Positions 20,285 to 29,150 of a stretch of DNA of 64,000 nt are shown here, piece after piece (within the stretch, counting starts at the first letter, position 1; each line of letters starts with the position of its first letter). Made by a program: the position numbers and the translations under genes. The notes beneath the pieces are model-generated. The model was not told the origin of the DNA, ran no database searches, and saw only the letters and a list, made by a program, of their open reading frames with translations. The stretch covers positions 1,178,001 to 1,242,000 of the forward strand of contig JAPFFF010000006.1 of the NCBI GenBank assembly GCA_039105265.1. The letters run 5' to 3'. Source of the stretch: Tritrichomonas musculus (taxonomy: Eukaryota; Parabasalia; Tritrichomonadida; Tritrichomonadidae).

Positions 20285-22363
20285 TTATTCATTTGCTTGG
20301 CTTCCTTTTGGTGTTTCATCATCAACATATTCCAATCCTTCCAAAGAAAGTTTGAAATATGTATCCCTAGTTATCCATAATTGAGTTGGTGGTGGTCTGG
20401 TGATGGTTCCATCTGGCTCAACAACATTGTAATATGTATCATCAGCTCCTGTATAGATAGGCATTCCATTGACTTGTATCTGAACGTTTCCAAAACCTCC
20501 ATCAAGTCCGTCATAACAATATCCTGCACTTGCTCGTTCTGTTTGAATGTTGAATACAAATGATGTTGCATCACTAATTGTATTCTTGTATCTCTTTCCG
20601 TTCGCGTCATTCTTTGGCATTGTCATTGAGTCTTCAAATTCCTTTGTGCATGAAAGAGTGATTGCGTCTAAATCACCAGCCGTTAATTGATTTTCAAAGA
20701 ATCGTGCACCAATAGTTGAAACGTTTTCGTCTGGAAAGTTCTTGCCACCGATATTTAAGAAACAATTTTGATAAACTGGATTTTCAAAGACTGTTAAATC
20801 ATTATGATGCTTTGGAAACATGATTGATAAATTAGTTGCATTGATTAATGGAATATTCAATGTTGACTTGATTCCGTTAGCTGCTGGAGCTATTGGGAAA
20901 GCATGATAATCAACTTTCTGTGAAGGAATGATTAAACCTTGTCTTAAAATGTCTTCAATTCCTTGTCTTGTAGCTTCACAAACTCCAAAGCCTTGCATAT
21001 TAGATTTACAAGCTGTGATGGTCATTCGATTAACTGTTAATGTTGCTGTTTGAGCAGAATAAGTTTCTTTCAATAATTGAGCTCTTGCATCATGATATTC
21101 ATTAACAACTCTGAGAGCTGATTTAGCAACTGTTTTCTCAATTTGCCAAACATAATACTTTCCATCGTTGTGTGTCAATGGTGGTTTTGTGTAATCTGGA
21201 TTTGCTAAACAAATTTCTTCATCAGTTGCTGTTGGTTTGAGGTCTAATTTTGCGAACTCTTCTGCTGTATAACTGAAATACATTGAAAGGTCTGTTGCAA
21301 TATCATCATAAGTATATGAACCATCGCTTCCAAAGTTATATTGCTCACCAATTCTATAAGTGAGTTTATATTTGATTGGTGCAGGTGTTGGTTCAGGTGA
21401 TGGTGATGGTTCTGGTTTATCTTCTTCTTCTGGTGATGGGTCAGGTGTTGGTGATGGTGATGGTGGTACAGGTGTTGGTGTTGGTGATGGGTCTGGTGAC
21501 GGAGTTCCTGGACCTGGAATCACTGCTTGATTACCGATTTGTGTGAATTGATGACGAAGATGACCACGGGCTTTGATTTCCTTTAATCTATCGAGTTCAT
21601 CCATCGATATTGAATCATTATCTTCAAGAAATACTTTCGCTTCTGCAACTGTGAAAGGGTCTAATACTGCCCAAACAAGACCAGCTGGACTAACTTGAAA
21701 ACGAATTGATAAATCACCAATGATTCCGTTAGGGAATAAATCAAATGCCTGTAAAGCAAGCAAATCATCAAAAGGAACATTCAAATCAAATTCGACTTCG
21801 CTTCTTCCTGTGTTCTTAAATGAATTCAAATTAACATAAGCTCCTGCATGTGTCTGTGAATAGTTGCTAATGTTTTCCCACAATGAATGAACGAATCTAC
21901 GGCGTTTCTTCTCGGCTTCTGGTTTAACTGATGAATACAAGAAGCCTTCACGAATGCATTCATTCTGTTGGTATCCGACATTGACATTATTATGAAGAAT
22001 CTCTAACCTGTCAAACAACTGATTTGAAGATTTGAAACCAACAAACAGCTTGTACAAGTTGTTGGGGTCATCAATGGCGTTTAATTTACTCATATCTGTG
22101 TTCAATGATAAATCTAATTTAACGTGAAATGTTAAGAAACCTTTATCAATATCACTTACGAAATGGTCAGGATGTGTTAAACTGATTTGCGAATATTGAC
22201 CAGCTGTAAACGGAGCTGGTTGGTCATGACAGTCAACTGTTCTGAATGAAAATGAACGTGTACCGTCATTGACATTAATCATGTTTCTCATCTCTTCAAA
22301 TGCATGAAGAACGTTTCCTGTTTCAGTGCGAAGGTTATGAGCTCTTTCGTTTCGGTATAACAT
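20285..22363 (-). CDS. Maverick major capsid protein (double jelly-roll)
   Basis: 692 residues, the expected size. The N-terminal half includes FVGFKSSNQLFDRLEILHNN followed by YQQNECIREGFLYSS, a pattern shared by hexon-like capsid proteins of Polintons. The second half has a further beta-rich domain ending with PPTQLWITRDTYFKLSLEGL. Between the two rolls, residues about 283-329 are a Pro/Ser/Thr/Glu-rich insertion made of SPDPSPTPTP-type repeats, which is unusual and would probably form an exposed loop on a capsid surface. The open frame looks whole in this copy. Confidence 0.8.
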   Translation of the reverse strand: MLYRNERAHNLRTETGNVLHAFEEMRNMINVNDGTRSFSFRTVDCHDQPAPFTAGQYSQISLTHPDHFVSDIDKGFLTFHVKLDLSLNTDMSKLNAIDDPNNLYKLFVGFKSSNQLFDRLEILHNNVNVGYQQNECIREGFLYSSVKPEAEKKRRRFVHSLWENISNYSQTHAGAYVNLNSFKNTGRSEVEFDLNVPFDDLLALQAFDLFPNGIIGDLSIRFQVSPAGLVWAVLDPFTVAEAKVFLEDNDSISMDELDRLKEIKARGHLRHQFTQIGNQAVIPGPGTPSPDPSPTPTPVPPSPSPTPDPSPEEEDKPEPSPSPEPTPAPIKYKLTYRIGEQYNFGSDGSYTYDDIATDLSMYFSYTAEEFAKLDLKPTATDEEICLANPDYTKPPLTHNDGKYYVWQIEKTVAKSALRVVNEYHDARAQLLKETYSAQTATLTVNRMTITACKSNMQGFGVCEATRQGIEDILRQGLIIPSQKVDYHAFPIAPAANGIKSTLNIPLINATNLSIMFPKHHNDLTVFENPVYQNCFLNIGGKNFPDENVSTIGARFFENQLTAGDLDAITLSCTKEFEDSMTMPKNDANGKRYKNTISDATSFVFNIQTERASAGYCYDGLDGGFGNVQIQVNGMPIYTGADDTYYNVVEPDGTITRPPPTQLWITRDTYFKLSLEGLEYVDDETPKGSQANE

Positions 22364-22412
22364 TTATGATTGAATAAAAAGGAAATAAATCACTTTTATC
22401 ATTAATTAAATT

Positions 22413-22667
22413 ATGGGCGTAGGTATATTCAACAAAATCAAGAACGCATTTAAATCAATTGGCGGTAAAGTTAAATCATTTGCTCAGAAAGCAGTTAAAG
22501 CAATTCCAAAAGTTGTTGATGTTGGAAAGCAAATCATGGACAGAGTTAAACCGATTACACAATTCATTCCTGGTGTTGGTCAGGTAGTAGACGCAATTGA
22601 TACAGGTTTAAATGTTGCTGACAGAGTTGGGAGATTTGGAAAATCAATATTGAATGAAGTTAAATGA
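22413..22667 (+). CDS. 84-aa amphipathic Maverick protein, possible membrane-active virion peptide
   Basis: Starts MGVGIFNKIKNAFKSIGGKV, a basic amphipathic helix, followed by more Lys-rich helices and a hydrophobic FIPGVGQVVDAIDTG segment. This is like the membrane-active internal proteins of adenovirus-like capsids and of Maverick/adinto-type elements. It is divergent from the capsid gene, with 49 nt between starts, so the pair may share a promoter. Role inferred from composition and position. Confidence 0.55.
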   Translation: MGVGIFNKIKNAFKSIGGKVKSFAQKAVKAIPKVVDVGKQIMDRVKPITQFIPGVGQVVDAIDTGLNVADRVGRFGKSILNEVK

Positions 22668-22703
22668 AAAACAATGAATTATAATGATTTAATATAATTA
22701 TAA

Positions 22704-23180
22704 ATGAATGAAAACATTAATGAACTTAAAGTTATAAATGATAATGTAAATGAATCAAAAGTATTTAAATCAATTGAAGAGTTCAATTTGTTCTATCAAA
22801 AGAATATCGAGCAAATGAAATCACAAACGACTAACTATTTGAACAAGATTTATAAAATCATCACTAATGACGGCAACGAATACAGAATCACTAAACGCAA
22901 TTGCACAGACGGTAAACGATGTGGTGGCGACATTTATTTGAAGAAAGTTGGGAACACAATCACTAAAACACTTGAAAACGACAACATCAAAGCTGATATA
23001 TCACTAATGAAAGAATCATTAAATGAATTCACTGAACAAATCAATCAATTAAACAACAAAAATAAAATACTTGAAGAACATATCAATAAGCTTTCAAATG
23101 TTGTTGACCAACAATCAAAAGTCATCAATGAATATGTATTAAATGTTGTTGCTCCTGACAACCACCGAATGATTAAGTGA
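22704..23180 (+). CDS. Maverick coiled-coil protein, 158 aa
   Basis: Residues 1-50 are helical and charged; a central Cys/Gly patch (NCTDGKRCGGDIYLKK) looks like a small beta-hairpin; residues about 105-150 form a clear coiled-coil with Asn/Gln/Leu heptads. No family recognised. Its 3' end overlaps the convergent 77-aa ORF. Confidence 0.5.
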   Translation: MNENINELKVINDNVNESKVFKSIEEFNLFYQKNIEQMKSQTTNYLNKIYKIITNDGNEYRITKRNCTDGKRCGGDIYLKKVGNTITKTLENDNIKADISLMKESLNEFTEQINQLNNKNKILEEHINKLSNVVDQQSKVINEYVLNVVAPDNHRMIK

Positions 23181-23372
23181 ATCATGATGATTTAATGATT
23201 TAGTCGTTTTTGGTGGAGGTTCATGAAATACATTGCCTTTTTCATTATAACATTTCACTGTCGGTGCTGAATTTATTTTTGTTCTATTCTTTTGCATCGT
23301 TAATTGTAATCTATCAAAATGGTTTTTATGCTTATCGTCATGAACGGTTCTTAATTGATTGATAACAGACAT
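23139..23372 (-). CDS. Small Maverick ORF, 77 aa
   Basis: A basic, His/Asn-rich, probably disordered product. It overlaps the 3' end of the coiled-coil gene by 42 bases and is divergent from the next ORF with 14 nt between starts. It is supported mainly by filling the gap between its neighbours; it may not be expressed. Confidence 0.35.
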   Translation of the reverse strand: MSVINQLRTVHDDKHKNHFDRLQLTMQKNRTKINSAPTVKCYNEKGNVFHEPPPKTTKSLNHHDSLNHSVVVRSNNI

Positions 23373-23386
23373 TTAATTATTATTAA

Positions 23387-23614
23387 ATGAGTGAACTAAC
23401 TGAATACAAGAAAGAAATACCCGAATTAAAACGAATCAAACGAGGATTAAAAGAAAAGTGTTATGATTATAAACAATGTCTAAACAATATCAAATCAGGA
23501 ATGTTAGGCTCTGATGGTCTTGCCGTTCGTGAATCTCTTATTGAAGACATCAACAGCCTCAAAAATAAAGTTCATCAACTTGAGAACGAATTGAATGAAT
23601 TGTCTAATAAATGA
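23387..23614 (+). CDS. Small Maverick coiled-coil protein, 75 aa
   Basis: Heptad-rich charged protein ending in a leucine-zipper-like stretch (LKNKVHQLENELNELSNK). Its last 50 bases run into the inner edge of the right terminal repeat, and this accounts for the loss of TIR similarity there. No family recognised. Confidence 0.45.
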   Translation: MSELTEYKKEIPELKRIKRGLKEKCYDYKQCLNNIKSGMLGSDGLAVRESLIEDINSLKNKVHQLENELNELSNK

Positions 23615-24070
23615 GTTCTTCAAGTTCAGCAATTAATTCAGCAGGACCGTTGAATTTCTTTAGTTGTTCAATAAAGTGATTTATCTCTTTTAGTACTCCG
23701 TCAACAACATCATCATTATCGTAGAGGTATTTTAATGCAGGTCTCCAACCTTTTAGCTTTTTGTTGATTCTATTAATGAGGATGCTTAATTGTTCGGCTT
23801 GGTTTGACATTATAAATTGCTGATAAAAAAATAAAAAATTTTTGAAAGTTCTATTTTTCGTTGTTGTTATTTTTGGTCATTAGTCGTGTTGACGGTGGGC
23901 TTTAGCCCGACGGAAACCGACTGATATATACTACTAAACAAGTTCAAAGATGTAAATTCAAAGATGTAAATTCAAAGATGAAGATTCAAAGATGAAGATC
24001 AAAAGTGGCGACCGTTAACTTTAAAATTTATCTGACCTCCCAAATCAACACCCTTACTCTCTGACGTCTT
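23561..24070 (-). repeat. Right terminal inverted repeat of the young Maverick
   Basis: Reverse complement of the left repeat, ending ...CTCTCTGACGTCTT at 24070. It carries the second copy of the small TIR-borne ORF (23604-23810, minus strand), so the same protein is encoded at both ends, both copies reading inward. Confidence 0.9.
23604..23810 (-). CDS. TIR-borne small Maverick protein, right copy
   Basis: Second copy of the 68-residue ORF of the left repeat, reading inward from the right end. Its 3' end overlaps the 3' end of the convergent 75-residue coiled-coil ORF by 11 bases. It is identical in residues to the left copy. Function unknown. Confidence 0.6.
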   Translation of the reverse strand: MSNQAEQLSILINRINKKLKGWRPALKYLYDNDDVVDGVLKEINHFIEQLKKFNGPAELIAELEELIY

Positions 24071-24149
24071 TATAGGAAACGTGGGGTATGCTAACAGGGA
24101 TGAAGGAATAATGTGAAAATGTGGTTTATTGTTTTATCTTTTGATTCAC

Positions 24150-25424
24150 TTAAATGAGTTACTGAAGAGACGGACAAGGAGAGGAACAGGTTCCTTTACC
24201 AATTGAAATGGTTTACAATTCAACAGTTGATGCTCTTGAAAGTAAAGATGAGGATGGTTATTCTATATATTTTCAAAATGGTAATCAACACTTCAATAGA
24301 ATTTATTTTAAGTATCCACTTGAATGGAAAACTTCAAATGTTGGCGAGAAGATAATTGGTATTAGAAGAATGAATATACATCGTAAAACTGATTCAAATA
24401 TCTATGGGGACCTTTTAATAATAAAGCTGTTGAGCTGTTTGGAGAGAAACATGAAATGAACGATGATGAAATTCAACAAGTCATCGATATTATGAATGAA
24501 ACCGATGTTAAAGTATTTAAAATCTATTGTCACATGCGACCAAGTCATCGAGTTTGCTAATGATAAAACTTTATATAAGTATTTATATCGAATAATAACT
24601 GACTCAAACAAAACAAAAGAAGAAAAGATAGCGGCATATGAGGCTTTAGATCATGATAGAGATAATTATGATGTTATGAGTTTACGTAATGATATTCCAT
24701 TTTTGGTTAGATACAAGTCAGTGGAATTGTAAAAATAAGCAGAATATAATAAGTAATGCAAATGATAAGCATGTAATTGGTGAAGATTTTATGATCGAAA
24801 TCGATGTAAATGATGAATATGGTCAATATATTGCGTTTAAATCTATTTCGAAATGAGAGTACTGAATATAGAGTAGATTTTCTTATAACAAGAGCCGATG
24901 AAGCTTTCGAAGAATCTACTAATGATGACAAGAAGGAAGAAGAAGAGGAATCCGTAGAAGACGATGAGTACGAAGATTACACATATAAGAAATTATATAG
25001 ATGGGATGAGGAGAATGATTAGCCATTGCCTTTTAGTCGAGAAGATCCTGGAAGATTGACTGAAAAGGATAGGTTCGATGGTTTCTCAACTGATTTCTTT
25101 TATATCGGGACTTCTAATCCATATCGAAATAGCTTGGATTATATAACTAAATTTCACCAAGAATTGACTTTAAAACACATTACAACTGATTTACAATGTG
25201 AAGTGGCAGCTTCGTTTGCAAATCAATCAAATCGTAACATCATCGGGTGTACTAACGAGACATTCATTCCTATTAACTATTATAAAGTGAATGATAATGA
25301 TGACAATTTCTGGATCGAATTATATAATAAAGATTATGTATACATCCCGGCATCATTTAACGATGAACTAGTGTTTACAATGGATATGGTGTTCTTACAA
25401 AACCGTCAGCTATTATACAGTTGA
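24150..25424 (+). pseudogene. Remnant of old-Maverick structural-type gene(s)
   Basis: Plus-strand coding relic with several breaks. Strand-rich sequence (FNRIYFKYPLEWKTSNVG, later a DDNFWIELYNKDYVYIP stretch) and an acidic middle suggest a virion-type protein rather than an enzyme. I cannot name it. It sits directly before the integrase remnant, as structural genes do in other Mavericks. Confidence 0.4.
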
Positions 25425-25461
25425 GGACTGATCTGTAAAACTGACTCTTTATTTTTGGTAA

Positions 25462-26584
25462 ATGTCCAGAGTTAGGTTTAAGACACTAGATGAAGTATAT
25501 AAGAAGTATCCAACGAATATGTTATCTAAATTCAAGAGAATAGCTAACAGATATGGATTCGCTGATGATGAAGCTAATGTGTACCATAATAGTTATGTCG
25601 TTCACGATCAACATATTCCTCCACCTAAGTTCATACATATCTATTCGAAAATATCTCATACTTTTCAGAAGGATACTTTCATTTGTGATGCAAAGTCCGC
25701 TACGAGGATCGGGAACCCAGACTACTTGATTTTCATCAATATCAATACACGTAAGACATATAAGTATGAAATGTCGGCCAGGGGAGCTAAGGAAGTGTTG
25801 AGATCATTAAACAAATTCATTAAAGAAGAACCTGAATGCAAGTCTATAACATCAGATGAGGATTCAGCATATTTATCAATATCTGTGCTCGATTTCATGA
25901 GGGAACATAATATCATATATATTACAACAACCGATAACGATCATAACAAGTTAGGTATCATAAATAGATTCATGAGAACAATCAGAGATATGAAAGCTAA
26001 TGAACCAAACAATGATATACTAACCTTAGTAGATTCCTATAATGATATGCCTCACAGATCTCTTTATTAAATGTCTCCCAATGAGATAACAGAAGAAGAA
26101 GAATTAGAGTATATCAATAAGATGGAACATCAAGTTAATCCTTATGACTTCAAACCTTGTGATATAGTTAGAGTAGTTCTCGATAAGAGTCCTCTAACAA
26201 AGCATCGTTCGAATCTATCTAAACAGTCTTACATAGTTGATTCCAAAGATGGTAATCAATTCTTAATATGATCTAGTGATGGATCTGTAGATACCATCGT
26301 ATAAAGCAACCAATAATGTTCCGTTAGCACCATCTATTAAGTCTGGTATGAGAGGTATCGTTAAAGAAATTCGTTCATATAATAAGAAGAGAGATATATA
26401 TTCAATCACTTATGAAATGCCTAATCCGCATAATGGAGTTTGCAAAGCAAATAATTCAACTGTGAAGGATACAATCAAAGCTAAAAATATGAGAGAAGGT
26501 CATCCAACAAAATTGTCAACCATGGAACGCCAGTACTGGTTGAATCAAAATAGCATACCAGATCAAATAAGGAAGTTCATTTAA
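25462..26584 (+). pseudogene. Integrase remnant (old Maverick, rve family)
   Basis: The integrase core is recognisable: an FICDAKSATRIGNPDYLIFI strand pair, TSDEDSAYLS, and a GIINRFMRTIRDM helix of the kind seen in trichomonad Maverick integrases, followed by DSYNDMPHRSL. Further right, a strand-rich C-terminal segment (DIVRVVLDK, YIVDSKDGNQFLI) fits the chromodomain/SH3-like tail. It is broken in at least two places. Its sequence is well diverged from the integrase of the young element, so it belongs to another Maverick lineage. Confidence 0.65.
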
Positions 26585-26770
26585 CTTACAATAAATGGCT
26601 GATTCACAAATTAAGAAAGTGAAAGATCAAAGAGATATTGAAATGGCTTTGATTAAACCATTTTTTTTATTTAAGATTTGAAAAGTATGAATAGTTCATT
26701 AGTCAAAATAAACTGGGACCCAAAAGACAGACCACTATTTGATTATACTTTTGAATACTTTACTTGATCG

Positions 26771-27086
26771 TTAAAATTTTTTATATCTTAATTTTTAATC
26801 GTTACATCGCGTTTGCATTCAAAATTTATTTGGTTTACAAAAATGGATACAAATTAATTAATAAATTTATAAATAAATATTATTTATAAATAACATTAGT
26901 CTTATCTTTACATCATTAAGCAATAAAAAGAGCGAATGATTCAAAAAAATTATTAATAAATATATTTTGCATTAAATTTATGAATTGTATAAAATTTATA
27001 TGATTTGAACAAAGACTTTAACGTTATGCTTTATGAGAAGGGAAATTTTGTAATTGATAATTAAAAAAAATAAAAAACTTATTAAA
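26771..27086. other. AT-rich spacer
   Basis: About 315 bases of very AT-rich sequence between old Maverick material and the 3' end of the La-type gene. Nothing else seen. Confidence 0.5.
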
Positions 27087-27983
27087 TTACTCTTTTGCAG
27101 ATGGTCTTCCAGCTCGTCCTTTTGGTCCTCTCTTCTTTGGTGTTCTCCTTGGAGTAGGCTTTTCTTCTTCTTTTTCTGGCTCTGGTGGTGTTTCTGGTTC
27201 TGGTTCTGCCTCTGCTTCTGGTTCATGTTCTTCTTCTTGATCAACGTCACGTTCTGAAAGAAGTTCTGGATCTTGCTCAAATTCTGGTTCTTGTTCATTT
27301 TCTTCTTCTTCTTCAACATGATGGTGCTTTTTCTTATGTTTATCTTTTCTATTTTTGGATGGAGAATAAGGTTCTATGTCTAATAGTTCATTACCTGATC
27401 CATATACAATACCATTATCAAGAATTTCTTTAACACGTTCAGCAGTAGAAAATTCAACGAATGATTCATTAGTATATTCTAATTGACCATTTTCTTCTTT
27501 TCTGTTGAGGTAAATATAATCGATTTCTCCTGGAAAGATTGAATTAAAGAATTCGTATTGAGCATATTGAGGCACTTTTTTACCAAGTCCTGATACTTTG
27601 ATAATACGTCTGAAACGTTCGGGGTCTGAATGAAAAGGCTCTTTTGATCTAATAGTTCTATTATCATCATCAGCCTCTAAATATTGTGACCAGTGTGCTG
27701 CTTCAAGAATTTCTTCTGGTGTAGCTTTAAGAAGCTTTATTCTATTACACTTAAGGAAATATTCGATATCAATAGAACCATCTTCGCTTCGTCCGATTTC
27801 CTTTCTGAAGTTTTTGTCTGTCTCAAGATTGATTCCACTGAAATAATATTCTAATTGTTCTTTAATCATTGTAATTCGAGGATTGTCGTCGCCCCAATCG
27901 TCGTCATCTTCAGAGTTGGATGGACTATCTGGATCTTTTTCAAATCCAAATAAGTGAGCAATTGCATATACAAGCGAGCGCAT
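27087..27983 (-). CDS. La-type RNA-binding protein (La motif + RRM)
   Basis: 298 residues. Residues 36-117 form an HTH La motif (IKEQLEYYFSGINLETDKNF, later IRLLKATPEEI-type helices), followed by an RRM-like fold at about 125-195 (RIIKVSGLGKK, NESFVEFSTAERVKEIL). This LAM-RRM pair is the core of La/SSB, which binds 3' UUU ends of RNA polymerase III transcripts, and of La-related proteins. The C-terminus is unusual: a His/Lys patch, about 60 residues rich in Glu and Pro, then a basic tail with KKRGPKGRAGRPSAKE, like an AT-hook. Nuclear location is likely. The choice between genuine La and LARP is open. Confidence 0.85.
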   Translation of the reverse strand: MRSLVYAIAHLFGFEKDPDSPSNSEDDDDWGDDNPRITMIKEQLEYYFSGINLETDKNFRKEIGRSEDGSIDIEYFLKCNRIKLLKATPEEILEAAHWSQYLEADDDNRTIRSKEPFHSDPERFRRIIKVSGLGKKVPQYAQYEFFNSIFPGEIDYIYLNRKEENGQLEYTNESFVEFSTAERVKEILDNGIVYGSGNELLDIEPYSPSKNRKDKHKKKHHHVEEEEENEQEPEFEQDPELLSERDVDQEEEHEPEAEAEPEPETPPEPEKEEEKPTPRRTPKKRGPKGRAGRPSAKE

Positions 27984-28008
27984 TTTATATAAAGATCTAT
28001 AAATTTTA

Positions 28009-28025
28009 AAAAGGCGGTTTTTTTT
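28009..28025 (-). promoter_or_regulatory. GC-centred box upstream of the La-type gene
   Basis: On the minus strand, A-run + CCGCC + T-run about 30-40 nt before the start codon. A very similar A-run + CGGCC + T-run lies at the same distance before the LRR gene (51752-51765). In such AT-rich flanks the shared GC core stands out. Possible transcription factor site; inference. Confidence 0.3.
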
Positions 28026-29123
28026 TCACCCAAATTCCCCTTAACGTTTTTTCTAATTTAATAAACTGATTTCACATCATTTTTGTATTTTTTTCGAGAT
28101 AACCAATACCAGGCTTGTGTAATAATCTAAAAATAATAATTGCATGTGTTTTAAAATATTATTTTTTAATTGTTATTTGTTTATCATTTAATTTGATTAT
28201 AAACTATTTTTCAGATTTTAAATTAATGATGAAAATACCAAGTCAATTTAATTAGCTATTCCAAATTCACAACAAAGATACTAAAATCTTTTTGTATCTT
28301 TTGGAAAATAATAAGGATATATTTTTTCTTCTGCAAATTCAATTTTATAGCCATTTACTATTTCTATCAATATGCCAATCAATATTTTCTTTTATTTGCC
28401 ATAAAAAAAATAATTTGAAAATAAATATATCTAAAAGATAAAAAAGTTTAGTCTCAATATATGATATAATTAGGTTAAAATGAAAGTTTATAATAAGCAA
28501 CTGGAATAAATTTTTCAAATTGATTAATTATTATGATTATATAGAGATCCACAAGAGAAGATTAAGATAATTACAACATTTCTTTTCATGAATATATAAA
28601 AGTCATCTATTTATTTATTTTTAGATATAATAAAATCACAAATACCAATTATAAAAAAAGATAAATCTGTTTGAGATCTCGAGATCTCGGTAATTGATAT
28701 CAAGTTTACAATTATTTTTATATCACATTTCATATCTGATATCTTGATAATCGATAATCTCGATATCAGATTTGTAAACTGATAATCGAGTATCAGATGT
28801 AAAAAAGTGACGTTTTTGATATCGATTCTCAAAATAACAAGTCTATTTTTAAAAAACATTAAGGAAAATGAAACCTTTTAATTTAAATATATCTAAAATA
28901 ATAAATTATATTTGCCTATTTTTTTCAAAATAAAATATTTATTCATAAATTTTTTCTCACCCTTAAAAGATTTGAATTTTTTTCAACGAATCACTTTTTG
29001 AAAGCGAATTGGCGGTTTTTAACAAAAAAATTAAAATATTTCAAAAGTCTTGAAATAACATCCTTCTATTTAAATGTGCCTCTTACTCATATATATGTAA
29101 AAATGATTGATGAATGAAAAATC
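28026..29123. other. Intergenic region with a palindrome-rich patch
   Basis: About 1.1 kb between the start of the La-type gene and the stop of the RRM gene. Mostly AT-rich. At 28670-28825 short palindromes cluster: GAGATCTCGAGATCTC, repeated GATATC, ATCGAT and CGATATC. A second GGCGGTTTTT sequence lies near 28990. No convincing gene. Confidence 0.5.
28674..28825. repeat. Cluster of short GATATC/GAGATCTC-type palindromes
   Basis: A 150-base stretch with a self-complementary start (GAGATCTCGAGATCTC) and at least six GATATC/CGATATC/ATCGAT words, including CTGATATC/GATATCAG and ACTGATAATCGAGTATCAG in opposite orientations. It can fold into several hairpins. Function unknown; could be a degenerate inverted-repeat element. 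Confidence 0.4.
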
Positions 29124-29144
29124 AAAAAAAAAAAAAAAAAAAAA
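29124..29144. repeat. A homopolymer (about 21 A)
   Basis: A run of A directly beyond the stop codon of the RRM/RD-repeat gene (minus strand, where it reads as T). It may be a simple repeat or a relic of a retroposed poly(A) tail; no other sign of retroposition is seen. Confidence 0.6.
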
Positions 29145-29150
29145 TAATTT

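Larger units (their letters stand above)
3488..24070. mobile_element. Young Maverick/Polinton element, nearly whole
   Basis: A virus-like DNA element of about 20.6 kb. Its ends are inverted repeats of about 510 bp (3488-3997 and 23561-24070) that look identical over the outer 470 bp and then diverge quickly. It encodes the core Maverick set: packaging ATPase, protein-primed polymerase B, rve-type integrase and double-jelly-roll capsid protein, plus about fifteen other ORFs. Genes are packed tightly on both strands, with convergent stops overlapping or abutting. Near-identical ends and mostly open frames say it is recent. About two breaks are visible, both in the polymerase region. No 6-bp target duplication was found at the two edges. 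I did not recognise an adenain-like cysteine protease. Confidence 0.9.
24071..26770 (+). mobile_element. Older Maverick/Polinton remnant, right part
   Basis: Decayed Maverick-type DNA directly adjoining the right end of the young element. It holds a remnant of a structural-type gene, an integrase remnant and short broken frames near 26600-26760. Many frames are interrupted, so it is clearly old. No right terminal repeat could be recognised, so the right edge is approximate. It is probably the other half of the relic at 1330-3487, split by the young insertion, but this was not proven. Confidence 0.6.

Noticed and set aside
3482-24076. A 6-bp target duplication around the young Maverick
   Set aside because: The flanks GAATCT (left) and TATAGG (right) do not match, nor do shifted windows, so no duplication is claimed.
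28611-28859. 82-codon minus-strand frame in the palindrome-rich interval
   Set aside because: Composition is that of random AT-rich DNA and no similarity is recognised.
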